Notes: a model not told the origin generated them from the letters alone. A DNA stretch of 34,700 bases from Chloroflexota bacterium (GCA_029555885.1 JAKPQT010000421.1:1-34700), one strand, 5' to 3'; positions 10,245-17,656 are shown, counted from the stretch's first letter. Made by a program: numbers and translations.

Positions 10245-10884
10245 ACATGCCGAGATTGCGCACCAGGCGCGCATCGTCGTCAAAGTGATACCCGTTGCTC
10301 GCTGCACCCGCAGGCATAGCCTCTTGTTCATGCCCGTTGCCGGTTTCGTCCGGCGCGAGGCCGGTGAAATGGCCTGAGCCGCGCACCATCGCGACCAGGC
10401 CGGTGCGCACCATCTCGATGATGCCGTAGGGTTGCAGCATCTCGACCACGGAGTCGATCTTGGCTTCCGGCCCGGTGACTTCGATGATCATAGAGTCGAG
10501 GCAAACATCCACGACCTTGGCGCGGTAAATGTCCATCAACTGCACAATCTCGAAGCGCGTCTGCTGGTTGATGCGCACCTTAATCAGCGCCAGGTCGCGC
10601 ATGACCGCCGGCTGGCGGGTGACGTCCTGTACGTCCACCACGTTGACCAGCTTGAACAGGTTGGCCTGGACCAAGTTGGCGTCGGTCTTGTTGGCATCGA
10701 CGACGATCGTCATGCGCGACATTTCCGGCGTATCCGTGTGGCCGACGGTCAGGCTCTCGATGTTGAAGCCGCGGCGGCGGAACAGGCTGGCGACGCGCGT
10801 CAGGACGCCCGGCTTATTCTCCACCAGCGCGACCAGCACATGCGGCGCGCGATGCCCCTCGGTGGTTCGGTCTATGTATGGCAT
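10243..10884 (-). CDS. ilvN: Acetolactate synthase small (regulatory) subunit
   Basis: IlvN activates the IlvB catalytic subunit and carries the valine feedback site. The protein begins MPYIDRTTEGHRAPH and has an N-terminal ACT domain (VLVALVENKPGVLTRVASLF, RGFNIESLTVG) and the usual second domain (RFEIVQLMDIYRAKVVDV, GIIEMVRTG). The tail from about residue 178 is Gly/Glu/Ala-rich and looks disordered. The frame is open back to 10,986, but the extra 34 residues are only a translation of the GATTGAAGATT repeat array. GAGGGGGAAG lies just upstream of the ATG at 10884, so I start there (213 residues). It follows ilvB after 101 bases. Confidence 0.95.
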   Translation of the reverse strand: MPYIDRTTEGHRAPHVLVALVENKPGVLTRVASLFRRRGFNIESLTVGHTDTPEMSRMTIVVDANKTDANLVQANLFKLVNVVDVQDVTRQPAVMRDLALIKVRINQQTRFEIVQLMDIYRAKVVDVCLDSMIIEVTGPEAKIDSVVEMLQPYGIIEMVRTGLVAMVRGSGHFTGLAPDETGNGHEQEAMPAGAASNGYHFDDDARLVRNLGM

Positions 10885-10900
10885 AACTTCCCCCTCTACC

Positions 10901-10988
10901 GATTTCAGATTGAGGATTGACGATTCGGGCCTAGCTCTGCACGGGCGTCTCAAATCTTCAATCTGTAATCTGCAATCTTCAATCATTA
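10901..10988. repeat. GATTGAAGATT palindromic array (ilvB-ilvN gap)
   Basis: Units such as CAGATTGAGGATTGACGATT on the left are mirrored by AATCTTCAATCTGTAATCTG and CAATCTTCAATC on the right, with a period near 10 bases. On the operon strand it starts at the ilvB TAA stop and ends just before the ilvN ribosome-binding site. It is open in the ilvN frame, which creates a false N-terminal extension. Confidence 0.8.
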
Positions 10989-12698
10989 ATAGCCCGCCGC
11001 GATGCGCTCGGCGGCCGGGCGGCGGTACATATCGTTCAGCGCCTTGCCCGGCGCCACCATCGGATAGACGTTGACCTCTTCCTCGACCACGAAGTCCATC
11101 AGGACCGGGCCAGGGACCGAGCGGGCCTCGATGATGAGATCGTCCACATCACACGCACGCGTGGCGCGCATCCCGGTAATGCCATAGGCATCGGCCAGCT
11201 TGAGCAGATCCGGAGCCTTGATGGACACCTCGGAGTAGCGCTTGCCGTGAATCAGCTCCTGCCACTGACGCACCATGCCGAGATAGCCGTTGCGCATGAC
11301 CGCGATCTTGACGGGCAGCTCTTCCTGCATGACCGTGGCCAGCTCGGGCAGCGCCATCTGGAACCCGCCGTCGCCGACGACCACCCATACTTCCTCGTCG
11401 CGGCGGGCGAACTGTGCGCCGATGGCCGCGGGAATGCCGTAGCCCATTGCGCCCAGGCCGCCGGAGGTCAACAGCTGGTTGGGCCGCTCATGCCGGTAGT
11501 ACTGGGCCACCCACATCTGGTGCTGGCCCACATCGGTCACCATCAGCGCAGGCGCGCCGCGCGTCGCGCGGTGGATCGCATCGATGACGAAAGGCACGTG
11601 CGGCGCACCGTCACAGGCCGTGCCCGACAGAATATCGCGCGCAGTGGTGTCATTCCGCCAAGCCTCGATCTGGCTGAACCAAGCCGACCGGTCGCGCGGC
11701 TCTACCAGCGGCAGAAGCTGCGCCAACACCTGCTTCACGTCGCCCACGATGCCCAGGTCAGCCGTGACGTTCTTGCCGATCTCCGCCGGGTCGATGTCCA
11801 CGTGAATCACATCGGCATGCTGCGCGTAGGTTGCAAGGTTGCCCGTTACCCGGTCATCGAACCGCATGCCCAGGGCAATGAGCAGGTCTGCGTTCTGGAT
11901 GGCCTCGTTGACGAACGCCTCACCGTGCATGCCCATCATGCGCAAGTTCAGCGGATGTGATTCAGGGATGCTGCCGATGCCAAGAAGGGTGGTAGAGATG
12001 GGGATCTGGCCCCGTTCGGCCAGGGTGCGCAACTCATCGTGTGCCCCGGCGAGGATGATGCCGTGGCCGGCCAGGATGACCGGGCGCTGCGCGGTATTGA
12101 TGTAGGCAGCGGCGCGCCGGATTTGTTCGTCGCGACCCCGACCGTGTGGCCGGTAGCCGGGCAGGCGCAACCGGATGGCATCATAGTCGAACTCGGTAGA
12201 CTTGAACTGGACGTCCTTGCAGATATCCACCAGCACGGGGCCGGGCCGGCCCGAACGGGCGATGTGGAAGGCTTCCTTCATCACCGCGGGAAGCTCGTCC
12301 ACATCCGTCACGAGGTAATTGTGCTTGGTGACGGGAAGGGTCACGCCGGTCACGTCCGTCTCCTGGAACGCATCGGTGCCGACGAGATGCGAGGCGACCT
12401 GGCCGGTGATGGCGACGACAGGGATCGAATCCATCATCGCGCCCGCCAAGCCGGTGACGAGGTTCGTGGCGCCAGGACCCGACGTCGCCATGCAGACGCC
12501 GACCCCACCCGAGGCCCGCGCGAAGCCATCGGCTGCAAACGCGGCGTTCTCCTCGTGGCGTACCAGGACGTGATGGACGGGGTAGTCCAACAACGCATCG
12601 TAGGCGGGCATGATGGCGCCGCCGGGATAACCGAAGACGACACTGACGCCCTCACGCATCAGGCTCTCCCAGATGATCTGCGCACCTGTCCGTTGCAT
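10986..12698 (-). CDS. ilvB: Acetolactate synthase large (catalytic) subunit
   Basis: IlvB is the TPP-dependent enzyme that makes acetolactate from two pyruvates, or acetohydroxybutyrate from pyruvate and 2-oxobutyrate. The 570 residues show FGYPGGAIMPAYDAL, the catalytic Glu in VRHEENAAFAADGFAR (about residue 49), TSGPGATNLVTG, the central FAD/NAD-like domain, and the TPP-Mg motif GDGGFQMALPELATV followed by RNGYLGMVRQWQE. GGAGG lies four to five bases before the ATG at 12698. It is the first large gene of the operon, about 170 bases after an attenuator terminator, so its transcription should depend on read-through controlled by branched-chain aminoacyl-tRNA supply. Confidence 0.97.
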   Translation of the reverse strand: MQRTGAQIIWESLMREGVSVVFGYPGGAIMPAYDALLDYPVHHVLVRHEENAAFAADGFARASGGVGVCMATSGPGATNLVTGLAGAMMDSIPVVAITGQVASHLVGTDAFQETDVTGVTLPVTKHNYLVTDVDELPAVMKEAFHIARSGRPGPVLVDICKDVQFKSTEFDYDAIRLRLPGYRPHGRGRDEQIRRAAAYINTAQRPVILAGHGIILAGAHDELRTLAERGQIPISTTLLGIGSIPESHPLNLRMMGMHGEAFVNEAIQNADLLIALGMRFDDRVTGNLATYAQHADVIHVDIDPAEIGKNVTADLGIVGDVKQVLAQLLPLVEPRDRSAWFSQIEAWRNDTTARDILSGTACDGAPHVPFVIDAIHRATRGAPALMVTDVGQHQMWVAQYYRHERPNQLLTSGGLGAMGYGIPAAIGAQFARRDEEVWVVVGDGGFQMALPELATVMQEELPVKIAVMRNGYLGMVRQWQELIHGKRYSEVSIKAPDLLKLADAYGITGMRATRACDVDDLIIEARSVPGPVLMDFVVEEEVNVYPMVAPGKALNDMYRRPAAERIAAGY

Positions 12699-12742
12699 GT
12701 TACCTCCGGAGAATGGGTATGGGTACCTGCGACAGTTTTCGC

Positions 12743-12812
12743 CTCACGCCACCTGGCGCAAATGCCAGGCTGTGTGACAGCTTCGCGTTACTTGCGTCTT
12801 TGCGTGAGACTC
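12743..12812. repeat. Hairpins and repeat fragment in the ilvB 5' leader
   Basis: Between the attenuator terminator and ilvB lie CCTGGC(12752-12757)/GCCAGG(12764-12769), with a six-base loop, and an outer pair CTCACGC(12743-12749)/GCGTGAG(12802-12808). The right part (GTCTCACGCAAAGACGCAAG on the minus strand) resembles the GCAAAG array of the cimA-leuB gap. There is no U-tract, so I do not call it a second terminator. Confidence 0.5.
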
Positions 12813-12871
12813 ACATTGGGCGGGGCACGGGGCGTTGTGCCGGGGTGCTATCGTAGCAGGAAGGATGGCAG

Positions 12872-12903
12872 AAAAAAGGGCCTCCCGCTTGGGAGGCCCT
12901 TTT
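12872..12903 (-). terminator. Intrinsic terminator of the ilvB attenuator
   Basis: On the minus strand GGGCCTCCC, loop AAGC, GGGAGGCCC is followed directly by six T (12877-12872); four A before the stem extend the pairing. This is a strong intrinsic terminator placed about 170 bases before ilvB and 40 bases after the leader-peptide stop. It is segment 3:4 of the attenuator, and its 5' arm is shared with the antiterminator. Confidence 0.93.
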
Positions 12904-12960
12904 CAGGGTTCAGACTCTACGTTGACTCTGTGTCCGGCTGGTTCAGGGCCTCCCAAGCGG
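12885..12960 (-). promoter_or_regulatory. Antiterminator of the ilvBN leader
   Basis: The last codons of the leader peptide (12960-12945, CCGCTTGGGAGGCCCT) are perfectly complementary over 16 bases to 12900-12885, which is the 5' arm and loop of the terminator. The two structures exclude each other. A ribosome stalled at the Leu/Val/Ile codons leaves the segment free to pair, so the terminator cannot form. A ribosome that reaches the TGA at 12945-12943 covers the segment and lets it form. A further hairpin AGCTCCTTG/CAAGGAGCT (12986-12965) and the pair CTGGTTC (13002-12996)/GAACCAG (12944-12938) could act as the pausing structure. Confidence 0.87.
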
Positions 12961-13026
12961 TGTTAGCTCCTTGACAACAAGGAGCTTGCTAATAAGAACC
13001 AGGACCAGGCCGGAGGGTGTCACCAT
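12943..13026 (-). CDS. Branched-chain leader peptide (attenuation)
   Basis: This is a 27-codon ORF, ATG at 13026 to TGA at 12943. Thirteen codons are Leu (7), Val (5) or Ile (1). They include six in a row, LVLVLI at residues 7-12, and LLVV at residues 15-18. It ends ELTPLGRP. It begins about 25 bases after the predicted transcription start and overlaps the antiterminator segment, as expected for a sensor of charged Leu-, Val- and Ile-tRNA. The upstream AGAGAGCGAG is only a weak ribosome-binding site. The peptide itself probably has no function. The all-three-residue composition fits an operon that makes all three amino acids. Confidence 0.87.
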   Translation of the reverse strand: MVTPSGLVLVLISKLLVVKELTPLGRP

Positions 13027-13058
13027 CTGTTTGACTCGCTCTCTTTTCGAGTGTCAGG

Positions 13059-13087
13059 ACTCTAACATAGGTTACACGGCTTGTCAA
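13059..13087 (-). promoter_or_regulatory. Promoter of the ilv/leu operon
   Basis: On the minus strand a perfect TTGACA (13087-13082), a 17-base spacer and TAGAGT (13064-13059) form a sigma-70-like promoter. TGT directly before the -10 adds an extended -10. Transcription should start near 13,052, about 26 bases before the leader-peptide ATG. Confidence 0.82.
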
Positions 13088-13128
13088 ACCAGGGAAAGGG
13101 GGTAACTGTCCAGCGTTACCGCGTAACC
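13070..13128. promoter_or_regulatory. Cluster of GTTACC/GGTAAC half-sites around the ilv promoter
   Basis: GGTTAC (13070-13075) lies within the spacer of the ilv promoter. GGTAAC (13101-13106), GTTACC (13115-13120) and GTAACC (13123-13128) lie just upstream of the -35. The last two form the inverted repeat GTTAC-CGC-GTAAC. The spacing suggests an operator for an unknown regulator, perhaps shared with the divergent deoC promoter. This is pattern evidence only. Confidence 0.35.
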
Positions 13129-13144
13129 CCAGGTCAGCACGCCG

Positions 13145-13195
13145 ACAAACCCGGTCTCTCGGCGAAGCGCAGCTTCGCACAGAAACCGGGTTTGT
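13145..13195. repeat. Compound hairpin in the ilv/deoC divergent region
   Basis: ACAAACCCGGT (13145-13155) and ACCGGGTTTGT (13185-13195) are perfect 11-base arms. Inside them GCGAAGC/GCTTCGC form a second stem around GCA. It lies between two divergent promoters, so it is not at any 3' end. It could be a dispersed palindrome or a regulatory structure. Confidence 0.65.
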
Positions 13196-13247
13196 AATGG
13201 TGAACAGTTAGAAAAGGGGGGCGAGGGTGGGGCGTAGGCTGAGATTG

Positions 13248-13256
13248 TGGTAGAAT
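13248..13256 (+). promoter_or_regulatory. Extended -10 promoter for deoC
   Basis: TGG directly before TAGAAT (13251-13256) gives an extended -10 element; no convincing -35 lies 17 bases upstream. Transcription should start near 13,263, about 30 bases before the deoC ATG. Confidence 0.5.
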
Positions 13257-13292
13257 GCGGCAAGCATCATCCTCTATTCCACGAGAAGCGAC

Positions 13293-13979
13293 ATGGATTA
13301 CACCTACACCGATATCGCCAAGATGATCGACCATTCGCTGCTCAATCCCACGCTGACCGCAGCGGAACTGGAGCAGGGTATCCTCGTGGCCCGTACGTAT
13401 GACGTCGCCAGCGTCTGCATCATTCCCTATTACCTCCGCCGCTGTGCGGAGCTCCTGGCAGGCAGCACGGTCGTGCCCAGCACGACCATCGGCTTCCCCC
13501 ACGGCGGGCACGCCACCGCGGTCAAGGTCGCGGAGGCACAGCAAGCCCTCGCTGACGGCGGCATCGAGCTGGACATGGTCGTGAACATCAGTGCGGTCCT
13601 GAGCGGTCGCTGGGACTACGTGCGGGCTGACATTGCGGCCGTCACGGACGTGACGCATGCGGCAGGCGGCAAGGTTAAAGTCATCTTCGAAAACTGCTAC
13701 CTGAACGACGACCAGAAGATCCGCTTGTGTGAAATCTGCGGTGACTTGCGGGTCGATTGGGTCAAGACCTCGACCGGCTACGGCAGCGGCGGCGCGACCG
13801 ATGCCGACCTCCGGCTGATGCGCGCTCATGCGCCCGCGTACGTGCAGGTCAAGGCCGCAGGGGGTGTGCGCACGCTCGACCGTGCGCTCGAAGTGCACGC
13901 GTTGGGCGTTACCCGCTTCGGCGCGACGCAGACCGTTGCGATACTGGAAGACTGTAAACGCCGGCTCAACCCATCATAA
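13293..13979 (+). CDS. deoC: Deoxyribose-phosphate aldolase
   Basis: DeoC cleaves 2-deoxyribose 5-phosphate to glyceraldehyde 3-phosphate and acetaldehyde in deoxynucleoside catabolism. The 228-residue TIM-barrel protein has IDHSLLNPTLT, STTIGFPHGG, ELDMVVNI with the active-site Asp94, KVIFENCYL, the Schiff-base lysine Lys158 in DWVKTSTGYGSGGAT, and the second lysine Lys187 in VQVKAAGGVRT. All catalytic residues are present. GAGAAG lies shortly before the ATG. It is the first gene of a plus-strand run and has its own extended -10 promoter. After its stop a hairpin (GGCGAG/CTCGCC, 13991-14019) separates it from the next gene. Confidence 0.96.
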   Translation: MDYTYTDIAKMIDHSLLNPTLTAAELEQGILVARTYDVASVCIIPYYLRRCAELLAGSTVVPSTTIGFPHGGHATAVKVAEAQQALADGGIELDMVVNISAVLSGRWDYVRADIAAVTDVTHAAGGKVKVIFENCYLNDDQKIRLCEICGDLRVDWVKTSTGYGSGGATDADLRLMRAHAPAYVQVKAAGGVRTLDRALEVHALGVTRFGATQTVAILEDCKRRLNPS

Positions 13980-13989
13980 CGGTTATAGC

Positions 13990-14020
13990 GTGGCGAGCGT
14001 ATCCTCAGATGCACTCGCCA
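13990..14020. repeat. Hairpin with ATCCTCAGATGC after deoC
   Basis: TGGCGAG and CTCGCCA close a stem-loop whose loop contains ATCCTCAGATGC (14001-14012). The same 12-mer occurs at 25694-25705 and 25739-25750, so this is a dispersed motif. It has no U-tract. Confidence 0.6.
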
Positions 14021-14049
14021 CCAAATCTACATCAGAAAGGAACCCCATC

Positions 14050-15039
14050 ATGGCCTATCTTCCCGCAGCGGAGCGGTACGACACGATGCAGTATCGGCGA
14101 ACGGGGCGCAGCGGCCTGCTGCTGCCCGCCATCTCTCTGGGCCTGTGGCACAACTTCGGCGGCGTGGACACACTGGAGAACGCCCGCGCGATGATTCACC
14201 GGGCCTTCGACCTCGGCATCACCCACTTCGACCTGGCAAACAACTACGGGCCACCCCCAGGTTCAGCGGAAGAGAACTTCGGCCGCATCCTCAGCCAGGA
14301 CCTGGCCGCCTATCGGGATGAACTGATCATCTCATCGAAGGCGGGCTACCGTATGTGGCCCGGGCCTTACGGCGAGTGGGGCTCACGCAAGTATCTCGTC
14401 GCCAGCCTCGACCAGAGCCTCAAGCGCATGGGCCTGGCCTACGTCGATATCTTCTACAGCCACCGGCCCGACCCGAACACCCCGCTGGAAGAGACGATGA
14501 TGGCGCTGGACTACGCCGTGCGCAGCGGCCGCGCGCTCTATGCGGGCATCTCGTCCTACAACCCGGAGCAGACCCACCGCGCCGCGGCCATCCTGCGCGA
14601 CCTGGGCACGCCCTGCCTCATCCACCAGCCCGTGTACAGCATGTTCAACCGGTGGATCGAACCCGAGCTGCTCGACGTGCTGAGCGCCGAAGGCATCGGG
14701 TGTATCGTCTTTTCGCCGCTCGCCCAGGGACTGTTGACCGGCAAGTACCTCCAGGGGATTCCGGCAGATTCCCGTGCGGCCAAGCCACACGGCTTCCTGA
14801 AGGCTGAGCAGGTCACCGAGGACAAACTGGCGAAGGTGCGTCGGCTCGACGAAGTCGCACAGGCGCGCGGCCAATCGCTGACCCAGCTCGCGCTGGCGTG
14901 GGTGCTGCGGCACGCGGGCATGACCTCGGCGCTCATCGGCGCAAGCAAGGTCAGCCAGATCGAGGAGTGCGTTGCCTCCCTCGCCAACCTGGCCTTCAGC
15001 GCGGACGAACTGGCACAGATTGACGCGATCCTGGCATAG
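14050..15039 (+). CDS. Aldo/keto reductase, YghZ (L-glyceraldehyde 3-phosphate reductase) type
   Basis: The 329-residue NADPH-dependent oxidoreductase is very close to E. coli YghZ as I recall it: GLWHNFGGVDTLENARAM, the long run at about residues 56-80 (GITHFDLANNYGPPPGSAEE and on), SRKYLVASLDQSLKRMG, and LAQGLLTGKYL. The catalytic tetrad is Asp61, Tyr66, Lys97 and His138. The C-terminal cofactor-binding segment SALIGASKVSQIEE is typical. YghZ-like enzymes reduce glyceraldehyde 3-phosphate and methylglyoxal-like aldehydes, which would fit next to deoC, whose products are two aldehydes. The frame is open upstream to 13,828 inside deoC, but AGAAAGGA lies nine bases before the ATG at 14050, where the homology begins. 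Confidence 0.94.
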   Translation: MAYLPAAERYDTMQYRRTGRSGLLLPAISLGLWHNFGGVDTLENARAMIHRAFDLGITHFDLANNYGPPPGSAEENFGRILSQDLAAYRDELIISSKAGYRMWPGPYGEWGSRKYLVASLDQSLKRMGLAYVDIFYSHRPDPNTPLEETMMALDYAVRSGRALYAGISSYNPEQTHRAAAILRDLGTPCLIHQPVYSMFNRWIEPELLDVLSAEGIGCIVFSPLAQGLLTGKYLQGIPADSRAAKPHGFLKAEQVTEDKLAKVRRLDEVAQARGQSLTQLALAWVLRHAGMTSALIGASKVSQIEECVASLANLAFSADELAQIDAILA

Positions 15040-15054
15040 TCGGCAGGTGAAGTC

Positions 15055-16398
15055 ATGAGAGATCCATCTGCTGCCCAGCCCCGCATCCGGGTCAGCGAGA
15101 ACGGGCGCTACCTCGTCACTGAGACGGGCGCGCCCTTCTTCTGGCTGGCCGACACCGCGTGGGAGTTGTTCCACCGGCTCCGGCGGGAGGAAGCCGCGCT
15201 CTACTTCGCCGACCGGGCCGCGAAACGCTTCACGGTGATCCAGGCCGTCGTGCTGGCCGAGTTCGCCGGGCTGACCGAGCCAAACGCGTACGGCGACTTG
15301 CCCCTCGATGACCTCGACCCGCGGCAGCCCAACGCGGCCTACTTCCGGCTCGTGGACGACTACATCGACCTGGCCGCGGCCCACGGCCTCTACGTCGGCC
15401 TGCTGCCGACTTGGGGCGACAAGGTGACGCCCATCTGGGGCACCGGGCCGTGCATCTTCGAAGCGGAGACCGCGCGCGACTATGGCCGCTGGTTGGGCGA
15501 ACGATACCGCGACCACACCAACGTCCTCTGGGTGCTGGGCGGCGACCGGCCCGCCGAGCATGCGGACACGGACTATCGCCCGGTCTGGCACAGCATGGCC
15601 GAGGGGATTCGCGCGGGTACGGGCGGCCCGGCCCTGATGACCTATCACCCGATGGGCGGCCATTCGTCCGCGGAGTGGCTGCACGATGCGCCGTGGCTCG
15701 ATGTGAACATGATGCAGTCCGGTCACGGCAACGGCCGCGACGCACCCGTGTGGGACATGCTTGCGGCGGACTACGCGCGGACACCGGTCAAGCCCGTGCT
15801 CGACGGCGAGCCGAACTACGAGGACCACCCTGTCAATCCGTGGCCTGCGTGGGACCCGGCCAACGGCTACTTCCGCGACCACGACGTCCGCAAGCAACTC
15901 TACCGCTCGGTCTTTGCAGGCGGCTGCGGCGTGACCTACGGCCATCATGCCGTCTGGCAGTTCGGCGGCACGCGCTACCCGCTCATCAACCGCGCTGATC
16001 GGAGCTGGCTCGAAGCCCTTGACCGGCCCGCCGCTGGGCAGGTGGCGCATCTGCGCAACCTGATGCTCTCCCGCCCGTATCTATCACGGGTGCCGGATCA
16101 ATCGTTGCTCCTGTCGCCGCAAGGCGAGCGGGGCGACCATGTTCGGGCCACGCGCGATGCGGAAGGCAGCTACGCGCTGGTGTACCTGCCCCGGCCCCTG
16201 CCGGTCACGGTGGACTTGAGCAAACTCAACGGCCCCGAGGTCGTCGCCTGGTGGTACGACCCAATCTCAGGGCAAACGCACCATGCGGGCACATATCCGG
16301 CAGGGGCAGACGTCACGTTCTCGCCGCCCGGCCACCGCCCCGACTGGGTGCTGGTGCTGGACGAGGCTGCGCGAGGCTTCGGCCCGCCGGGCAGGTAG
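15055..16398 (+). CDS. GH140-like glycoside hydrolase (DUF4038, apiosidase-like)
   Basis: The 447-residue protein has an N-terminal (beta/alpha)8 DUF4038-type domain (about residues 10-345) starting with [25 protein letters not shown], and a small C-terminal beta domain (about 355-440) like the putative collagen-binding/DUF5060-type tails. The candidate catalytic residues are Asp164 in LWVLGGDRP and Glu252 in LDGEPNYE, by analogy with the GH140 apiosidase family. There is no signal peptide or lipobox, so it probably acts on imported oligosaccharides in the cytoplasm. AGGTGA lies five bases before the ATG, and the gap from the reductase is only 15 bases. The substrate in this organism is unknown; GH140 enzymes act on apiose-containing pectin side chains. 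Confidence 0.85.
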   Translation: MRDPSAAQPRIRVSENGRYLVTETGAPFFWLADTAWELFHRLRREEAALYFADRAAKRFTVIQAVVLAEFAGLTEPNAYGDLPLDDLDPRQPNAAYFRLVDDYIDLAAAHGLYVGLLPTWGDKVTPIWGTGPCIFEAETARDYGRWLGERYRDHTNVLWVLGGDRPAEHADTDYRPVWHSMAEGIRAGTGGPALMTYHPMGGHSSAEWLHDAPWLDVNMMQSGHGNGRDAPVWDMLAADYARTPVKPVLDGEPNYEDHPVNPWPAWDPANGYFRDHDVRKQLYRSVFAGGCGVTYGHHAVWQFGGTRYPLINRADRSWLEALDRPAAGQVAHLRNLMLSRPYLSRVPDQSLLLSPQGERGDHVRATRDAEGSYALVYLPRPLPVTVDLSKLNGPEVVAWWYDPISGQTHHAGTYPAGADVTFSPPGHRPDWVLVLDEAARGFGPPGR

Positions 16399-16401
16399 AG
16401 A

Positions 16402-16426
16402 GCCTTTGCGCCTTTACGTGAGCTTT
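16402..16426. repeat. GCAAAGG repeat fragment
   Basis: GAGCCTTTGCGCCTTTACGTGAGC lies in the gap after the GH140-like gene, with GAGC/GC-rich ends nearly palindromic. It resembles the arrays near 3608-3676 and 12780-12812. Confidence 0.45.
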
Positions 16427-16439
16427 AGGGAGGTCAGCC

Positions 16440-17108
16440 ATGTTGCCACGGGTCATCGTGCATAATGCGGTCAGCGCGGACGGACGTATCGACTGGTTCA
16501 TGCCCGATGTCGGCCTGTTCTATGAGCTGGCCGGCCGCTGGCGCGAAGACTGCACCCTGTCAGGCAGCGATACGCTGCTCATGGCTGAAGAGGAGATTGT
16601 GCCGGAGGGGGACGATGCATTCAACCCGCCCGCGATCGCGGAGGACGACCCGCGCGCGATCCTGGCCGTGCCCGACAGCCGCGGGCGCATCCGCACCTGG
16701 CATCACTGGCTGCAGTTGCCCTACTGGAAGGGTGCAGTGGTACTCGTCTCCCGCTCGACGCCGAAGGAATACCTGGAATACCTCAACCGCCGCCACATCG
16801 ACGCGATCGTCGCGGGCGATGATCACGTGGATTACCGCGCCGCGCTGGAAGAGCTGAACGACCGCTACGACGTGAAAGTTGTACGCGTGGACAGCGGCGG
16901 CACGCTCAACGGCCACTTGCTGCGCGCTGGGCTGGTAGACGAGGTCAGCCTGCTCATCCATCCGGCGCTGGTCGGCGGCGTCTCGCCCCGCTCCGCGTTC
17001 CGCGCACCAGACCTGGCGGGGGTGGACGGCGTCACGCCGCTCAAGCTGATGTCGGCGGAGGAAGTGCGCGACGGCATCGTGTGGCTTCGCTACGAGGTCG
17101 TTCGATGA
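16440..17108 (+). CDS. RibD C-terminal/dihydrofolate reductase-like protein
   Basis: The 222-residue protein belongs to the pyrimidine reductase/DHFR-like fold (RibD C-terminal family). It starts VIVHNAVSADGRIDWF, the substrate-loop region. Near the end it has VDSGGTLNGHLLRAGLVDEVSLLIHPALVGG (residues 150-180), the NADPH-binding and strand motif of the family. The deaminase half of RibD is absent, so it is a stand-alone reductase that probably uses NAD(P)H. AGGGAGGT lies seven bases before the ATG. It overlaps the phosphoribosyltransferase gene by four bases (ATGA), so the two are probably translated together. The substrate is unknown; a role in riboflavin synthesis is possible but no other rib gene is nearby. 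Confidence 0.8.
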   Translation: MLPRVIVHNAVSADGRIDWFMPDVGLFYELAGRWREDCTLSGSDTLLMAEEEIVPEGDDAFNPPAIAEDDPRAILAVPDSRGRIRTWHHWLQLPYWKGAVVLVSRSTPKEYLEYLNRRHIDAIVAGDDHVDYRAALEELNDRYDVKVVRVDSGGTLNGHLLRAGLVDEVSLLIHPALVGGVSPRSAFRAPDLAGVDGVTPLKLMSAEEVRDGIVWLRYEVVR

Positions 17109-17644
17109 CGCGCAGCTACGATTACGCGCACCGCGCCGGAGTCCACGAGATTACGTGGTCGGAGTTCGGTAAGTTGGCCGCAGAGCTCGCCGAGCGCATC
17201 GCCGCGCACTCGCCGGACATAGTCGTCGGCATCGCACGGGCCGGGTTGTTCCCCGCGACCGCGGTCGCGTGCAGCCTGCGCCGGGAGCTCTACCCGGTCC
17301 GCGTGACGCGCCGCGTGGATGATCGGGTCACGTTCGACCATCCGGTCTGGCGCGTGGACGTGCCTGCCGGGGTCGCGGGTCAGCGAGTCGTAGTGGTGGA
17401 CGAGATGGCCGACAGCGGGGAGACGTTGGCCCTGGTCGCGGGGAGGGTACGCGAACGCGGGGCCGCGCACATCATTACCGCCAGCCTCATCGCGCATTCC
17501 TGGGCTGCACCCGCCCCTCAGGTGACCGCGCTGGTGACAGATGCCTTCGTCATCTACCCGTGGGATGCGCAGGTGTATATGGACGGCGTATGGTGCCGCC
17601 ATCCAGAGATCGTGGAGGGATTACGACGGCAGGGGCTGGAATAG
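17105..17644 (+). CDS. Phosphoribosyltransferase-domain protein
   Basis: The 179-residue protein is a type I phosphoribosyltransferase. It has VVGIARAGLFPATAVACSL (about residues 40-58) and the PRPP loop VVVVDEMADSGETLAL (95-110) with the acidic pair DE in place of the more usual DD. The C-terminal YPWDAQVYMDGVW is seen in the xanthine/guanine-type enzymes from archaea and Chloroflexi. It would transfer the phosphoribosyl group from PRPP to a purine-like base. The frame is open back to 17,081, but the ATG at 17105 overlaps the stop of the previous gene in an ATGA junction and is the natural start. Whether the base is a purine or something related to the neighbouring reductase is open. Confidence 0.83.
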   Translation: MTRSYDYAHRAGVHEITWSEFGKLAAELAERIAAHSPDIVVGIARAGLFPATAVACSLRRELYPVRVTRRVDDRVTFDHPVWRVDVPAGVAGQRVVVVDEMADSGETLALVAGRVRERGAAHIITASLIAHSWAAPAPQVTALVTDAFVIYPWDAQVYMDGVWCRHPEIVEGLRRQGLE

Positions 17645-17656
17645 CCTTGACATGCA

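Noticed and set aside
10885..10986. N-terminal extension of IlvN by 34 residues
   Set aside because: It is a translation of the GATTGAAGATT array, the homology begins after it, and a good ribosome-binding site precedes the ATG at 10884.
12699..13050. T-box or other riboswitch upstream of ilvB
   Set aside because: No T-box bulge sequence is visible, while a leader peptide with alternative helices explains the region fully.
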